From Acidobacteriota bacterium (GTDB lineage Bacteria > Acidobacteriota > Thermoanaerobaculia > Multivoradales > Multivoraceae): DNA of 42,552 bases. Each line of letters opens with the position of its first letter. The first letter of the stretch is position 1. The position numbers and the translations under genes are program-made. The notes under the pieces are model-generated. The model was not told where the DNA came from. It worked only from the letters and a program-made list of their open reading frames with translations, and searched no databases. The stretch covers positions 1 to 42,552 of the forward strand of contig JAPOVF010000314.1 of assembly GCA_026708285.1 (NCBI GenBank), written 5' to 3'. Below, in pieces: positions 15,895 through 23,274 of the stretch.

Positions 15895-17213
15895 TGATCG
15901 ACTCCTGTGGATTGGGGTGGAAGGAGAAGGTCGGCGGTGAACCAGACGCGCAGGCGATGGCCCGCGCGGATGGTGATGGTCGGGAGGCGGTTGAGGAAGC
16001 GGTCCATGATCTGCATTCCGGTTTCCGAGAAGCTCCGTGCAGCACCCAGCTGGAACTGCTCCTGGGTGCCGGCGTAGGGATTGGTGCCGGCGGCCGCGAG
16101 GCCGCTCAACAGGCCGACGCCGCCGGCGGCGAGGAAAGTGCTGAGGTAGTGGCGATCGACCTGGTCCTTGAGCGCGCCTTCGCCGATCTGGTTGAGGCCC
16201 TGGAAACGCAGAGCGGCCCACCGGCCGTCGGGGAAGACGAGTCGATGGAAGCCGACGGCGAGTCGACTCTGGTTCTGGTCGCGGACCGCCTGAACGGTAC
16301 CGATGAAGCGGCTGCCGCGGGGGATCAGGACGGTCTGGCGGTCGGCGCTGTAGAAGGGCACGGCGACGACGGCCGCGACGGGGCTTGGGAAGTCTCCGCT
16401 TAGCTGGGTGACGAGGATGGCTTCTACGAAGGAACCCTCGTGGATGCGGTGGAAGCCGTCCGGGTCGTCGGGAGCGACGACGCGTTCAGGGCGTTGGTAG
16501 GTGGGGAGATTGTTGGAGTCCGGGAGGGGAACGTCCAGGGTGCCACCTCGGGGCTCGGTTGCGGCCTCGAGAAGGGCGTTGACCGGCGACTGTTGCTGTC
16601 TCGCGGCGGCGCTGATGGCGTCGTAGAGGTTGTCGAGCCGGTTCCGGGAGGCTGGTGCGGCTTCGGCCGCAGTGGCGGCAGCCACGCCGGCCGCGTCGGC
16701 GTCGCGGACGGAGTGAGCCACAGGGGCGGCGAGCAGGGAGCGTTGCCGGCGCTCGATGGACTCAAGGTGGAGCTTGAGACGAAGCTCAGCCTCCTCGGGA
16801 GAGAACACGTCGGACTCCCAGGGGTTGTCCTGCTCCTCGGGAGTGATGCCGGCGAGGCGCTCGAGGATGCTCTGGCCGGGATCCGGATCCGGCTGCAGGA
16901 GGTTGAGGTTGGCCTCACGAACCGCCTCGCGTTGGGCATCCAGTTCTTCTTGCGCTAGTTCGAAGGCGGCTTGTCGCCGCTGGTTCTCGACCTCGCTGCC
17001 GAGGCGGTCCTCGACGTCGGCGTCGACCGCGCCCTGGTCGACCATCTCCTGCGTGGGATCGGGGGTGTCCTCCTCGCTGCCGGCGCCGCCGCCGATGGTG
17101 GCGGCGACGATCACGACGACGAGGACCACGGCGAGGATGGCGACCACGCGGTTCATGAGGTTGGCCGGCAGTGCGCCGGCCGGCTTCGGGACGATCTGTT
17201 TCCAGTCGGGCAT
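15891..17213 (-). CDS. trbI: Type IV secretion core protein, TrbI/VirB10
   Basis: A 440-residue protein that spans both membranes and gates the channel. A short cytoplasmic N-terminus is followed by one membrane helix (VVAILAVVLVVVIVAATIGG, about residues 27-46). A variable, glutamine- and alanine-rich periplasmic linker comes next, then the conserved beta-barrel domain with IHEGSFVEAILVTQLSGDF, VLIPRGSRFIGTVQAV and GDGWLQ-like neighbours in trbG. The C-terminus ends RAGHRLRVWFTADLLLP. It begins three bases after trbG and overlaps trbJ by ATGA. Confidence 0.92.
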   Translation of the reverse strand: MPDWKQIVPKPAGALPANLMNRVVAILAVVLVVVIVAATIGGGAGSEEDTPDPTQEMVDQGAVDADVEDRLGSEVENQRRQAAFELAQEELDAQREAVREANLNLLQPDPDPGQSILERLAGITPEEQDNPWESDVFSPEEAELRLKLHLESIERRQRSLLAAPVAHSVRDADAAGVAAATAAEAAPASRNRLDNLYDAISAAARQQQSPVNALLEAATEPRGGTLDVPLPDSNNLPTYQRPERVVAPDDPDGFHRIHEGSFVEAILVTQLSGDFPSPVAAVVAVPFYSADRQTVLIPRGSRFIGTVQAVRDQNQSRLAVGFHRLVFPDGRWAALRFQGLNQIGEGALKDQVDRHYLSTFLAAGGVGLLSGLAAAGTNPYAGTQEQFQLGAARSFSETGMQIMDRFLNRLPTITIRAGHRLRVWFTADLLLPPQSTGVDQ

Positions 17214-17216
17214 GAG

Positions 17217-18092
17217 CTACTGGAGGGGGTCGGGTTCGTCGAAGGTCCAGGTGACGCGTTGCTTCCCGATCTGGAGCCAGCCGTCGCCTATGACGCGACG
17301 GACGACGTAGAGGCCGTCCTCGGTCAGGTCGTAGGGGACCAGGGAGGGTTGTCCGTCCTTGCGTTCGTAGAGGGCGGGAGACTCTTGGGAGAGGCTTCGC
17401 AGGTAGGTGAACTGGCCGTCGTGCCACATCCCTTCGACCAGGAAGGGCCAGCGCTTGGCCTTGTCCTGGAGCCGGTAAGGAAAGCGGACGCGAGTGGGAT
17501 ACTCGGCGCGGAAGCCGTTGACCTGGTCGACGGCGTCGGCCTTGGCCGCGGCGACCTCCTCCGCGGCGGTCCGCCGGTGATCGGCGGCGGCCTCGGCAGC
17601 TGCCCGGGCCATGGCCCGGTAGGAGGCGACCTGGTCAGCGGCGACGAATGCCGGCCGGTGGGCTTCGGTGGCGGCAGAGGCGGGCTCCGCCTCGCTGTCG
17701 TCCAGTCGGACGATGAGGTGGGGCGGGGTGTCGGAGGACTCGGAGACCAGGAAGGGGTAGATCCGGCCGGATTCACAGACGAGGGCGACATTCGTGGCGA
17801 CGCCTTCGTCGGTGGGCTTGAGGAATGCGACGTTGGCACTGCCGCTGAGGTGCCAGTACTCCAAGTCGCCGACTACGAAGTCGAGAATGTTCTCGCCGGC
17901 CGGGAGGGTGATGACGGTCGTGTGTCGTACGCGGGTGCTGATCCGCCAGACCTCCTCGGTGTAAGGATCGATGCGGAGAATGTGGGAGTCTTGGGCGACC
18001 AGGGGAAGAGCGAAGAGGAAAGCGATGGCAGCCGTGATGGCGGGCGGGATGTACAAGATGTGTTTACCTCTGTTGGTTTGCCAGGACCTCAA
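17217..18092 (-). CDS. trbG: Type IV secretion outer-membrane core protein, TrbG/VirB9
   Basis: A 291-residue exported protein. The signal peptide ends near ALPLVAQD (about residue 34). The N-terminal domain holds THVI-type segments such as HTTVITLPAGENILDFVVGD. The C-terminal domain holds RVRFPYRL and ends GLYVVRRVIGDGWLQIGKQRVTWTF, a VirB9/CagX hallmark. VirB9 forms the outer ring with VirB10. The 5' end overlaps trbE by 29 bases; a start inside this overlap is likely, but which codon is used is unclear. No separate VirB7 lipoprotein is seen next to it. Confidence 0.9.
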   Translation of the reverse strand: MRSWQTNRGKHILYIPPAITAAIAFLFALPLVAQDSHILRIDPYTEEVWRISTRVRHTTVITLPAGENILDFVVGDLEYWHLSGSANVAFLKPTDEGVATNVALVCESGRIYPFLVSESSDTPPHLIVRLDDSEAEPASAATEAHRPAFVAADQVASYRAMARAAAEAAADHRRTAAEEVAAAKADAVDQVNGFRAEYPTRVRFPYRLQDKAKRWPFLVEGMWHDGQFTYLRSLSQESPALYERKDGQPSLVPYDLTEDGLYVVRRVIGDGWLQIGKQRVTWTFDEPDPLQ

Positions 18093-20487
18093 GGGCGTCG
18101 GCGAGACCGTGTTGAGCGACGGCCTCGGCCCTCCGTTCGCCGTCGACGGGTGAGCTGGTGTAGAGCCAGTAGGACTCGGGATCGACCTCTAGGCGGACGA
18201 CGCCGGCTTCGTTGGCGCGGCGCAGGTAGAGCTCGCGCTTGGGCAGGAGGCCGCGGATGGTCTGCATTTCCGTGTCGTTCAGGCGGAAGGTCGTCTGAAC
18301 GCTGTCGGGGAGGTCGGGATTGGCCAGGAAGAGCTTGGTGGGGAGGGATTCGAGCAACGCCTGGGCGCCCTCGGTGTCGGTGAGGTCAACCGCGCTCTGC
18401 GTCGAGAGGACCAGTGCGGCGTTGCGCTTCCGCCAGGTCTTTGCGGCCTCGGCCAGGTAGGTCAGGACCGCGCGGTCGTTCAGATACCGCCAGGCTTCAT
18501 CGACCACCATGAGCTTCACGCGGCCGGCCTCGGCCGGGTCGTCCAGGGCGAGGCGGAGGCGTTCGAGGAGGAAGAATAGGGCGGCCTCGCAGAGGTCGTC
18601 GTGCTCCGCGGCGCCGGCAAGGTCGATGACCTGCCAGTCGGCGAGTTGGAGGGTGTCGTCTCCGCCACCGTCGAAGAACTTGGCCCAGACGCCGTCGCTG
18701 TGCCAGCGGCTCATGGCTGGCCACATGGAGGCGGGCATCGTGCTTACCAGGGTGGAGAGGGTGCGCTCTCGGGGGTCGGCGGCCTTGTAGAGGTCCTCCA
18801 CGCGTTCGCGGATCTCGGTGGTATCCGCGCCTTTGAGGGTGTAGCCGCCGATGCGGAGAAGGCGGCTGACCCAACCGGTGAGGAAGCTGAACGTGCGCTC
18901 GCCAGGAGGGAGGCTGAAGGGCTTTAGCGCGAACTCGTCGCCGGCGGCGTCGGGGTTGAGTTCGAGGTAGCCACCGCCGATGAACTGAGTAAGCCAACGG
19001 TAGGAACCGCCCAGGTCGAGGACGAGGACGCGTGGCGCGTAGTGCTGGGACTGAACGAGTAGGAAGTTCAAGGCGAAGCTCTTGCCGGCTCCGGTGGCGC
19101 CCAGGATGAGGGTGTGGCCCACGTCGCTGCCGCCGAAGAGGTCGTAGTGGTAGGGGGTGCGCCAGGGCGTTTCGAAGATGGCCATGGCCGGCTTTCCGAG
19201 GTGCTTGCATTCGGTCTGGCCAGGAGGCGGCCCGAAGAGCGGTGCCAGGCAGGCGGCGACGCCGGCGCTGCTGAACACGGTTCGGATCTGGCGCTTCCGG
19301 GGTTGCCCGGGCAAGCGGCTCCACCAGGCGGGAAGCTGCCCGAAGCCTTCGCGGATGACCTTGGCGTCGGCGGCGCCGAAGATTCGGAAGAGGTCGGCGT
19401 CCAGGGCCTCGATCTCGGCCAGGTCGTCGCCGTGGAGCGCGATGTTGAGGGAGATGTCGCCGTAGGCAACGCCTTCTGTCTCGAGTTCGACGAGAGCGTG
19501 AGCGATCCGGGCCGATTCAGCGTCCGCCGCGGAGTCGACCATGGCCGCGGCCGTACCCTGGGCGTCCTGCATGTGGGCGACCATCGAGTAGCGCTTGCTG
19601 AAGTAGTGCCGCTGCACGCTCCGGATCTTGCGCCGGGAGGCGGCGAGGGGTTGCGGCCGCCACTCGAGCGAGATCGTGACGGTTGCTTCGAGGCGGTAGA
19701 GCTCCGCCAGCAGGTTCGGTCTGGCCTGAACGGGCGGCGAGGTCAGGTTGTAGAGGATCAGGGGCTGGCCATCGAGGCGCAGGAAGCGCCGCTCGGCTTC
19801 GAGTTGGGAGAGGGCGAGTCGCCAGTTCAGCGCGCTCGGGATGTGGTCGCCGTGCCAGGGTTGACCAGGCCGGTTCACGAGTTCGGAGAGGACGCCGGTG
19901 GCTTCGGCAGCGGGTAGCAGCCGAAGGGGCGTCACGTCGGAAGCGAGGGCGGCGGAGGCCTCGACGAGCTGGCGGAAGCGTTCGGCCGCGGCGGTGACGT
20001 GGCGCCGGAGGAAGGCGCACTCGTCCGGCTTGGTTCGGTTCTTGATCCACTCGTGGGCGGCCGCGAGGACGCCGGCGTTGCCGGAGTGCGCGTTTCTCTT
20101 GAGCTGGGCGTCGTGCGACCACACGACGTAGGCGCGGAGGTCCTGGACGCGGCGCTCGAGAAAGCGGCGCCGCTTCTCCTGGGAGATGGCGGCGATGCCG
20201 TTCAGGCCGTCGATCGGCGCGAGGCGTCCGGGGCGGCGCAGGAGGTAGAAGTAGAGGCGAGTGTGGGGATCGAGGCTGCTGAGGAGGCGGAGCCAGCGGC
20301 TAAGAACCTCGTCCATCTGCTGCGGAGTGCGGCCGTCGACGACGGCCGGGGAGAGCGTGGCGACAGCGAGAAGCTCGCCGTTGCGGGTAAGGCAGAAAGG
20401 ATGGTCCTGGAGCCAGCCCCAATAGGGAAGCTCCTCGGCGAGGCTGCCGGCGGCCTCGTAGTCGGCGCGTTCGGCGTCCAGGTTCAT
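18064..20487 (-). CDS. trbE: Type IV secretion ATPase, TrbE/VirB4
   Basis: An 807-residue ATPase, the largest energiser of the secretion machine, bound to the inner membrane and recruiting pilin. Walker A is GATGAGKS at residues 463-470 and Walker B LMVVDEAWRYL near 650, followed by STQSAVDL, a standard VirB4 segment. The N-terminal half (GWLQDHPFCLTRNGELL..., RRKIRSVQRHYFSKRYSMVAHM) is the CagE_TrbE_VirB domain. The start at 20487 overlaps the trbD stop (ATGA), and longer frames are rejected. All catalytic motifs are intact. Confidence 0.94.
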   Translation of the reverse strand: MNLDAERADYEAAGSLAEELPYWGWLQDHPFCLTRNGELLAVATLSPAVVDGRTPQQMDEVLSRWLRLLSSLDPHTRLYFYLLRRPGRLAPIDGLNGIAAISQEKRRRFLERRVQDLRAYVVWSHDAQLKRNAHSGNAGVLAAAHEWIKNRTKPDECAFLRRHVTAAAERFRQLVEASAALASDVTPLRLLPAAEATGVLSELVNRPGQPWHGDHIPSALNWRLALSQLEAERRFLRLDGQPLILYNLTSPPVQARPNLLAELYRLEATVTISLEWRPQPLAASRRKIRSVQRHYFSKRYSMVAHMQDAQGTAAAMVDSAADAESARIAHALVELETEGVAYGDISLNIALHGDDLAEIEALDADLFRIFGAADAKVIREGFGQLPAWWSRLPGQPRKRQIRTVFSSAGVAACLAPLFGPPPGQTECKHLGKPAMAIFETPWRTPYHYDLFGGSDVGHTLILGATGAGKSFALNFLLVQSQHYAPRVLVLDLGGSYRWLTQFIGGGYLELNPDAAGDEFALKPFSLPPGERTFSFLTGWVSRLLRIGGYTLKGADTTEIRERVEDLYKAADPRERTLSTLVSTMPASMWPAMSRWHSDGVWAKFFDGGGDDTLQLADWQVIDLAGAAEHDDLCEAALFFLLERLRLALDDPAEAGRVKLMVVDEAWRYLNDRAVLTYLAEAAKTWRKRNAALVLSTQSAVDLTDTEGAQALLESLPTKLFLANPDLPDSVQTTFRLNDTEMQTIRGLLPKRELYLRRANEAGVVRLEVDPESYWLYTSSPVDGERRAEAVAQHGLADALEVLANQQR

Positions 20488-20774
20488 TCGATGAGATGGA
20501 GGTGCCAGGTGGAGGGCTTGCCGGCGTCGTAGCGGGTTCGGCTGGAGCCGGCCTTCGCCAGGATGGAGAGCATGTTGGGATCGCGTTTCCAGGCGAGAAA
20601 GCCGGCCACGTAGAGGACGGCGAAGATCAGCGCTCCGGTGATGATCGAGTTGAGGCCGTTCCAGACGCCCAGGCCGAGCGTCATGGAGAGGAGAAACCAC
20701 CGGCGCTCCACGCCCAGAATCTTCATGGGGCGTGAGAGCGCCGGGTGGCCGTACCAGGGTGTCTCGCCGCGCAA
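20484..20774 (-). CDS. trbD: Type IV secretion membrane protein, TrbD/VirB3
   Basis: A 96-residue protein with the VirB3 pattern: a polar N-terminus (YGHPALSRPMKILGVERRW), then two closely packed membrane helices (about residues 26-62) and a short basic C-terminus. VirB3 works with VirB4 in pilus assembly. It lies six bases from the upstream gene and overlaps trbE by ATGA. Confidence 0.87.
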   Translation of the reverse strand: MRGETPWYGHPALSRPMKILGVERRWFLLSMTLGLGVWNGLNSIITGALIFAVLYVAGFLAWKRDPNMLSILAKAGSSRTRYDAGKPSTWHLHLIE

Positions 20775-20780
20775 GGGGAG

Positions 20781-20942
20781 TTAGAAGCCGGCCCAGAGCT
20801 CGGTCAGGCCGGTGGTAAGCGCGGCCATCGCGATGGCGGCGGGCAAGCGCCGCCGACGGGTGTAGCTGAAAGCGGCGAGGAGGGCGTTCGTGGCAAGGGC
20901 CATGAACGCGGGGGAGGGGAAGAGAGCAACGACTTCGGGCAT
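20781..20942 (-). CDS. Tiny two-helix membrane protein between trbC and trbD
   Basis: A 53-residue protein, MPEVVALFPSPAFMAL..., with two hydrophobic segments (about residues 8-26 and 33-51) joined by a basic YTRRRRL turn, so both ends probably face the periplasm. The position between the pilin gene and trbD, with short gaps of 14 and 6 bases, argues for a function in the same apparatus. It is not a recognised trb component. Confidence 0.6.
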   Translation of the reverse strand: MPEVVALFPSPAFMALATNALLAAFSYTRRRRLPAAIAMAALTTGLTELWAGF

Positions 20943-20956
20943 CAAGGTCGCTCCGT

Positions 20957-21277
20957 CTAGAAGAGCCAGTTGAGGAAGTTCGCCGCGCCCATCGTCATGC
21001 CCAGGCCGAAGATGATTCCGGCCAGGAGCTTCTTCGAGCCGCCCTCGCCGAAGGCGAACATCAGGCCGCCGATGACGAGGGCCACGAGGCTCAGGCCTCG
21101 AGCGATCGGACCGGTGAAGGCGGTCTGGAGCCGAGTGACGGCCGTCTGCCACGGGCTGGTGCCCTGGGCCATGGCCAAGGCGGGCACGAGGAAGAGGAGC
21201 GTCGTGAGCCGAATGGAGAGGCTCTGGAGTCGAGAAGGCGGAGCCTGCGGCTTCGCGCCGACGGTTTCCGGGGTCAT
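20957..21277 (-). CDS. trbC: Conjugative pilin, TrbC/VirB2
   Basis: A 106-residue prepilin. A long signal peptide (about residues 1-38, ending ALAMAQG) precedes the mature pilin, which has two hydrophobic helices, GLSLVALVIGGLMFAFG and KKLLAGIIFGLGMTMGAANFL, split by a short EGGS loop. This is the usual VirB2/TrbC plan. The ribosome site AAGGAGG is strong, as expected for an abundant subunit. Confidence 0.9.
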   Translation of the reverse strand: MTPETVGAKPQAPPSRLQSLSIRLTTLLFLVPALAMAQGTSPWQTAVTRLQTAFTGPIARGLSLVALVIGGLMFAFGEGGSKKLLAGIIFGLGMTMGAANFLNWLF

Positions 21278-21308
21278 GGGGTGTCCTCCTTGCTAGGCGG
21301 TTGTCGGG

Positions 21309-21626
21309 TTACTCGATGAAGTCGCCTTGCTCTTGATCGGCGAGGCGGCGCGTCAAGTCCGGGTCGCCCTCTCCACGGCGGAGAGAGCGTTCGACCAGGT
21401 CCACCTTTCTGCCCACGTCGTGCAGGCCGAGACGGCGTAGCACGGCCGCGAGTCCCACCATGAAGGTGGCCGCGGCGAGGAAGGTGTAGAGGGTGATGGG
21501 TAGCCAGTACTCCTGAACGATGAAGCGTCCGTGGGGCGCGAGGAAGTCCAGGCGCGCCATGGCGTAGAAAGCGAGGATCGCCATCAGGGAGAGGGTCAAG
21601 CCGAAGCTGATGCGCCAGGTGTGCAT
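21309..21626 (-). CDS. Small membrane protein in the conjugation operon
   Basis: A 105-residue protein with two membrane helices (about residues 8-25 and 43-62). Its basic and acidic cytoplasmic tail reads RRLGLHDVGRKVDLVERSLRRG. No known family is recognised. It is contiguous with the gene before it (next base) and precedes the pilin gene by 31 bases. It is one of several unassigned membrane proteins clustered upstream of trbC, perhaps for mating-pair stabilisation or entry exclusion; that is inference from position only. Confidence 0.65.
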   Translation of the reverse strand: MHTWRISFGLTLSLMAILAFYAMARLDFLAPHGRFIVQEYWLPITLYTFLAAATFMVGLAAVLRRLGLHDVGRKVDLVERSLRRGEGDPDLTRRLADQEQGDFIE

Positions 21627-21896
21627 TCAGGGTTCAAGTTCGCGGAGGGTCTGCCGGTGCTGTTCGATCTGTTCGTCGAGGTACCTGAGCATCTGGGCGT
21701 TCTCGACCAGTCCGGCGGAGACCGCGAGTAGAGCGCCGGCAGCGCCGGCGAGAGTGGCGACGAGAACAACGATCCAGAGATGCCTCCTAAGGAGGCGCTT
21801 GGCGCGGGCCGCGTGCTCGGCCGTCCGTTGCTGGAGCCGTTCCGTCTCGGCGAGCACGCGGCGGTTCTCTCGCCTCCGGTCTTTGGTGCTGACCAT
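21627..21896 (-). CDS. Small membrane protein with coiled-coil ends
   Basis: An 89-residue protein: a basic, coiled-coil-like N-terminus (RRRENRRVLAETERLQQR), one membrane helix (about 40-62, WIVVLVATLAGAAGALLAV) and a second short coil (YLDEQIEQHRQTLREL). The start at 21896 overlaps the upstream stop as TGATG, so the two are coupled and longer frames are not needed. The family is unknown. Confidence 0.65.
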   Translation of the reverse strand: MVSTKDRRRENRRVLAETERLQQRTAEHAARAKRLLRRHLWIVVLVATLAGAAGALLAVSAGLVENAQMLRYLDEQIEQHRQTLRELEP

Positions 21897-22198
21897 CAGT
21901 CGAGGACGTTCCAGATGGACCAGACAGCGACGATCAGCCCGATGACGATGGCGATGGTCGGGAAGAGCCATAGACGGGTCGGAGCGGGACCTGGTGCCGG
22001 CTCCGGGGTCCATTTCTTGCGGAAGGGCGGAAGTTGCCGGGCGACGGTAAGCGCGCGCTCAAGGCGCCGGCGCTCACGGTGTTCCATGACGGCAACGGTC
22101 ACGGCTACGACGAGGACCAAGGCGAAGCACGCGTAGAGCGACCAGCTGATCACGGTGTACTGAAGCAACTTGGAGAGTGGGATTGCGGGATAGCCCAT
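21896..22198 (-). CDS. Small membrane protein in the conjugation operon
   Basis: A 100-residue protein with two membrane helices (about residues 14-37 and 78-96). They are joined by a basic, proline-rich cytoplasmic linker with EHRERRRLERAL and EPAPGPAPTRLW. No family is recognised. The start follows the upstream stop by one base (TGACATG), and its stop overlaps the next start (TGATG). The tight coupling supports a shared function with its neighbours. Confidence 0.65.
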   Translation of the reverse strand: MGYPAIPLSKLLQYTVISWSLYACFALVLVVAVTVAVMEHRERRRLERALTVARQLPPFRKKWTPEPAPGPAPTRLWLFPTIAIVIGLIVAVWSIWNVLD

Positions 22199-22199
22199 G

Positions 22200-22376
22200 T
22201 CAGTGGTCCTTGTTGCGGCCAGTCACGCGGGCCCAGGCTTGCTGGGCCGCGTCGAGGGGGCGGTCGGGGCAAGGGGCGCCGAGATAGACGAGAAACGGGG
22301 AAAGGAGCACCAGGACGGCCACGACGTGCGCTGCGGGGCCGGTTCCGGTTCCGAGAGGAGGGACTTCGGCGTTCAT
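22200..22376 (-). CDS. Very small membrane protein in the conjugation operon
   Basis: A 58-residue protein, MNAEVPPLGTGTGPAAHVV..., with one membrane helix (about residues 18-38, HVVAVLVLLSPFLVYLGAP) and a short polar tail ending TGRNKDH. The start overlaps the stop of the upstream gene as ATGA (22373-22376) and the stop lies one base before the next start. It is easily missed because of its length, but the double coupling strongly suggests that it is translated. Confidence 0.65.
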   Translation of the reverse strand: MNAEVPPLGTGTGPAAHVVAVLVLLSPFLVYLGAPCPDRPLDAAQQAWARVTGRNKDH

Positions 22377-23269
22377 AGGTCGAGGAGGCCGTCCTCGATG
22401 CCGCCGCGGCGTCCGCCGCTGTTGGTGGAGCCGCTGCTCGGAGAGGAGAGACCGCGTAGCGCGGCGGCCAGGTGGCGGGCGGCCTTGGGGCTTGACGCGA
22501 AGAGAGCGAAGCCGGCTGCGCTCTTGGCGGCGATCGAGGCGCGGGTGTAGTGCTCGGTGGTGATCTCGATGTTGACCCGGCCTTCCGTTGGGCCGTCCGG
22601 GCCGCGGGCGATCTCGATCTGGGCGTCGGGCCAGAGGATCGCTCCCTTGTCGTCAAGGGGCAGTTGAAATCGCGCGGCGATCTCCTCGCGCAGCGCGTCG
22701 GCCGCGTCGCGGCCGCGCGCTGTCCGGACGGCCTCGGTGCGTCTCATGATCTCGCTGCGCATCTCGGCGTCAAGCCGGACACGTCGCAGGTGGAGACCAC
22801 GCTCGGCCAGGCGGTCGCGCGCCGCGGCGACGGCCCGGTAGAGAGCGAGGTCGTGCTTCAGGTCGGTGCTCTTGCCCAGGCCGCTCCAGGTGCGTTGCTC
22901 GGAGGCCCAGCCGCGCAAAGGGGCGACGTCGCGGGCGAGGCGCTCGCCCGCTGGCGTCGCCGTGAGGACCTTGGTGGCGCGAGCGGTCTTGGTGTCGCGG
23001 AGTTCGTGCTCCTCGACCAGGCCAGACTTCTTGAGGTTGTCGATGCCGCGGCGGCCGGCGAAGAAGTGGCCGCCGAACTGGCGGTCGACCAGGTCGCGTG
23101 AGGCGACGGCGCGATGGACGGCTACGTCCACGAGAGACGCTTGGAGCCGGTCCTGGAAGGACCTGCGCTCAGGCTCCCGACCGGCGAGCTCGCGGCGGTG
23201 GCCTCGTTCTCGAGACGGCGGGCGCTGGGTCTGCTCAAGACCTGCTCGGGGATCGGAGAAGCGGCTCAT
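22373..23269 (-). CDS. Winged-helix plus nuclease-like protein, replication-relaxation-like
   Basis: A 298-residue protein. Residues about 60-115 look like a winged helix (DRQFGGHFFAGRRGIDNLKKSG, then KVLTATPAGERLARD). Residues about 135-260 have KHDLALYRAVAAARDRL, then PDAQIEIARG and RVNIEITTEHYTRASIAAKS, a spacing like the PD-(D/E)XK-type core (D...E.T) of replication-relaxation (Replic_Relax) proteins. That family is linked to plasmid replication and transfer in other bacteria. I cannot confirm membership or relaxase activity. It follows ardC by five bases and overlaps the next gene by ATGA. Confidence 0.6.
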   Translation of the reverse strand: MSRFSDPRAGLEQTQRPPSRERGHRRELAGREPERRSFQDRLQASLVDVAVHRAVASRDLVDRQFGGHFFAGRRGIDNLKKSGLVEEHELRDTKTARATKVLTATPAGERLARDVAPLRGWASEQRTWSGLGKSTDLKHDLALYRAVAAARDRLAERGLHLRRVRLDAEMRSEIMRRTEAVRTARGRDAADALREEIAARFQLPLDDKGAILWPDAQIEIARGPDGPTEGRVNIEITTEHYTRASIAAKSAAGFALFASSPKAARHLAAALRGLSSPSSGSTNSGGRRGGIEDGLLDL

Positions 23270-23274
23270 CGGAT

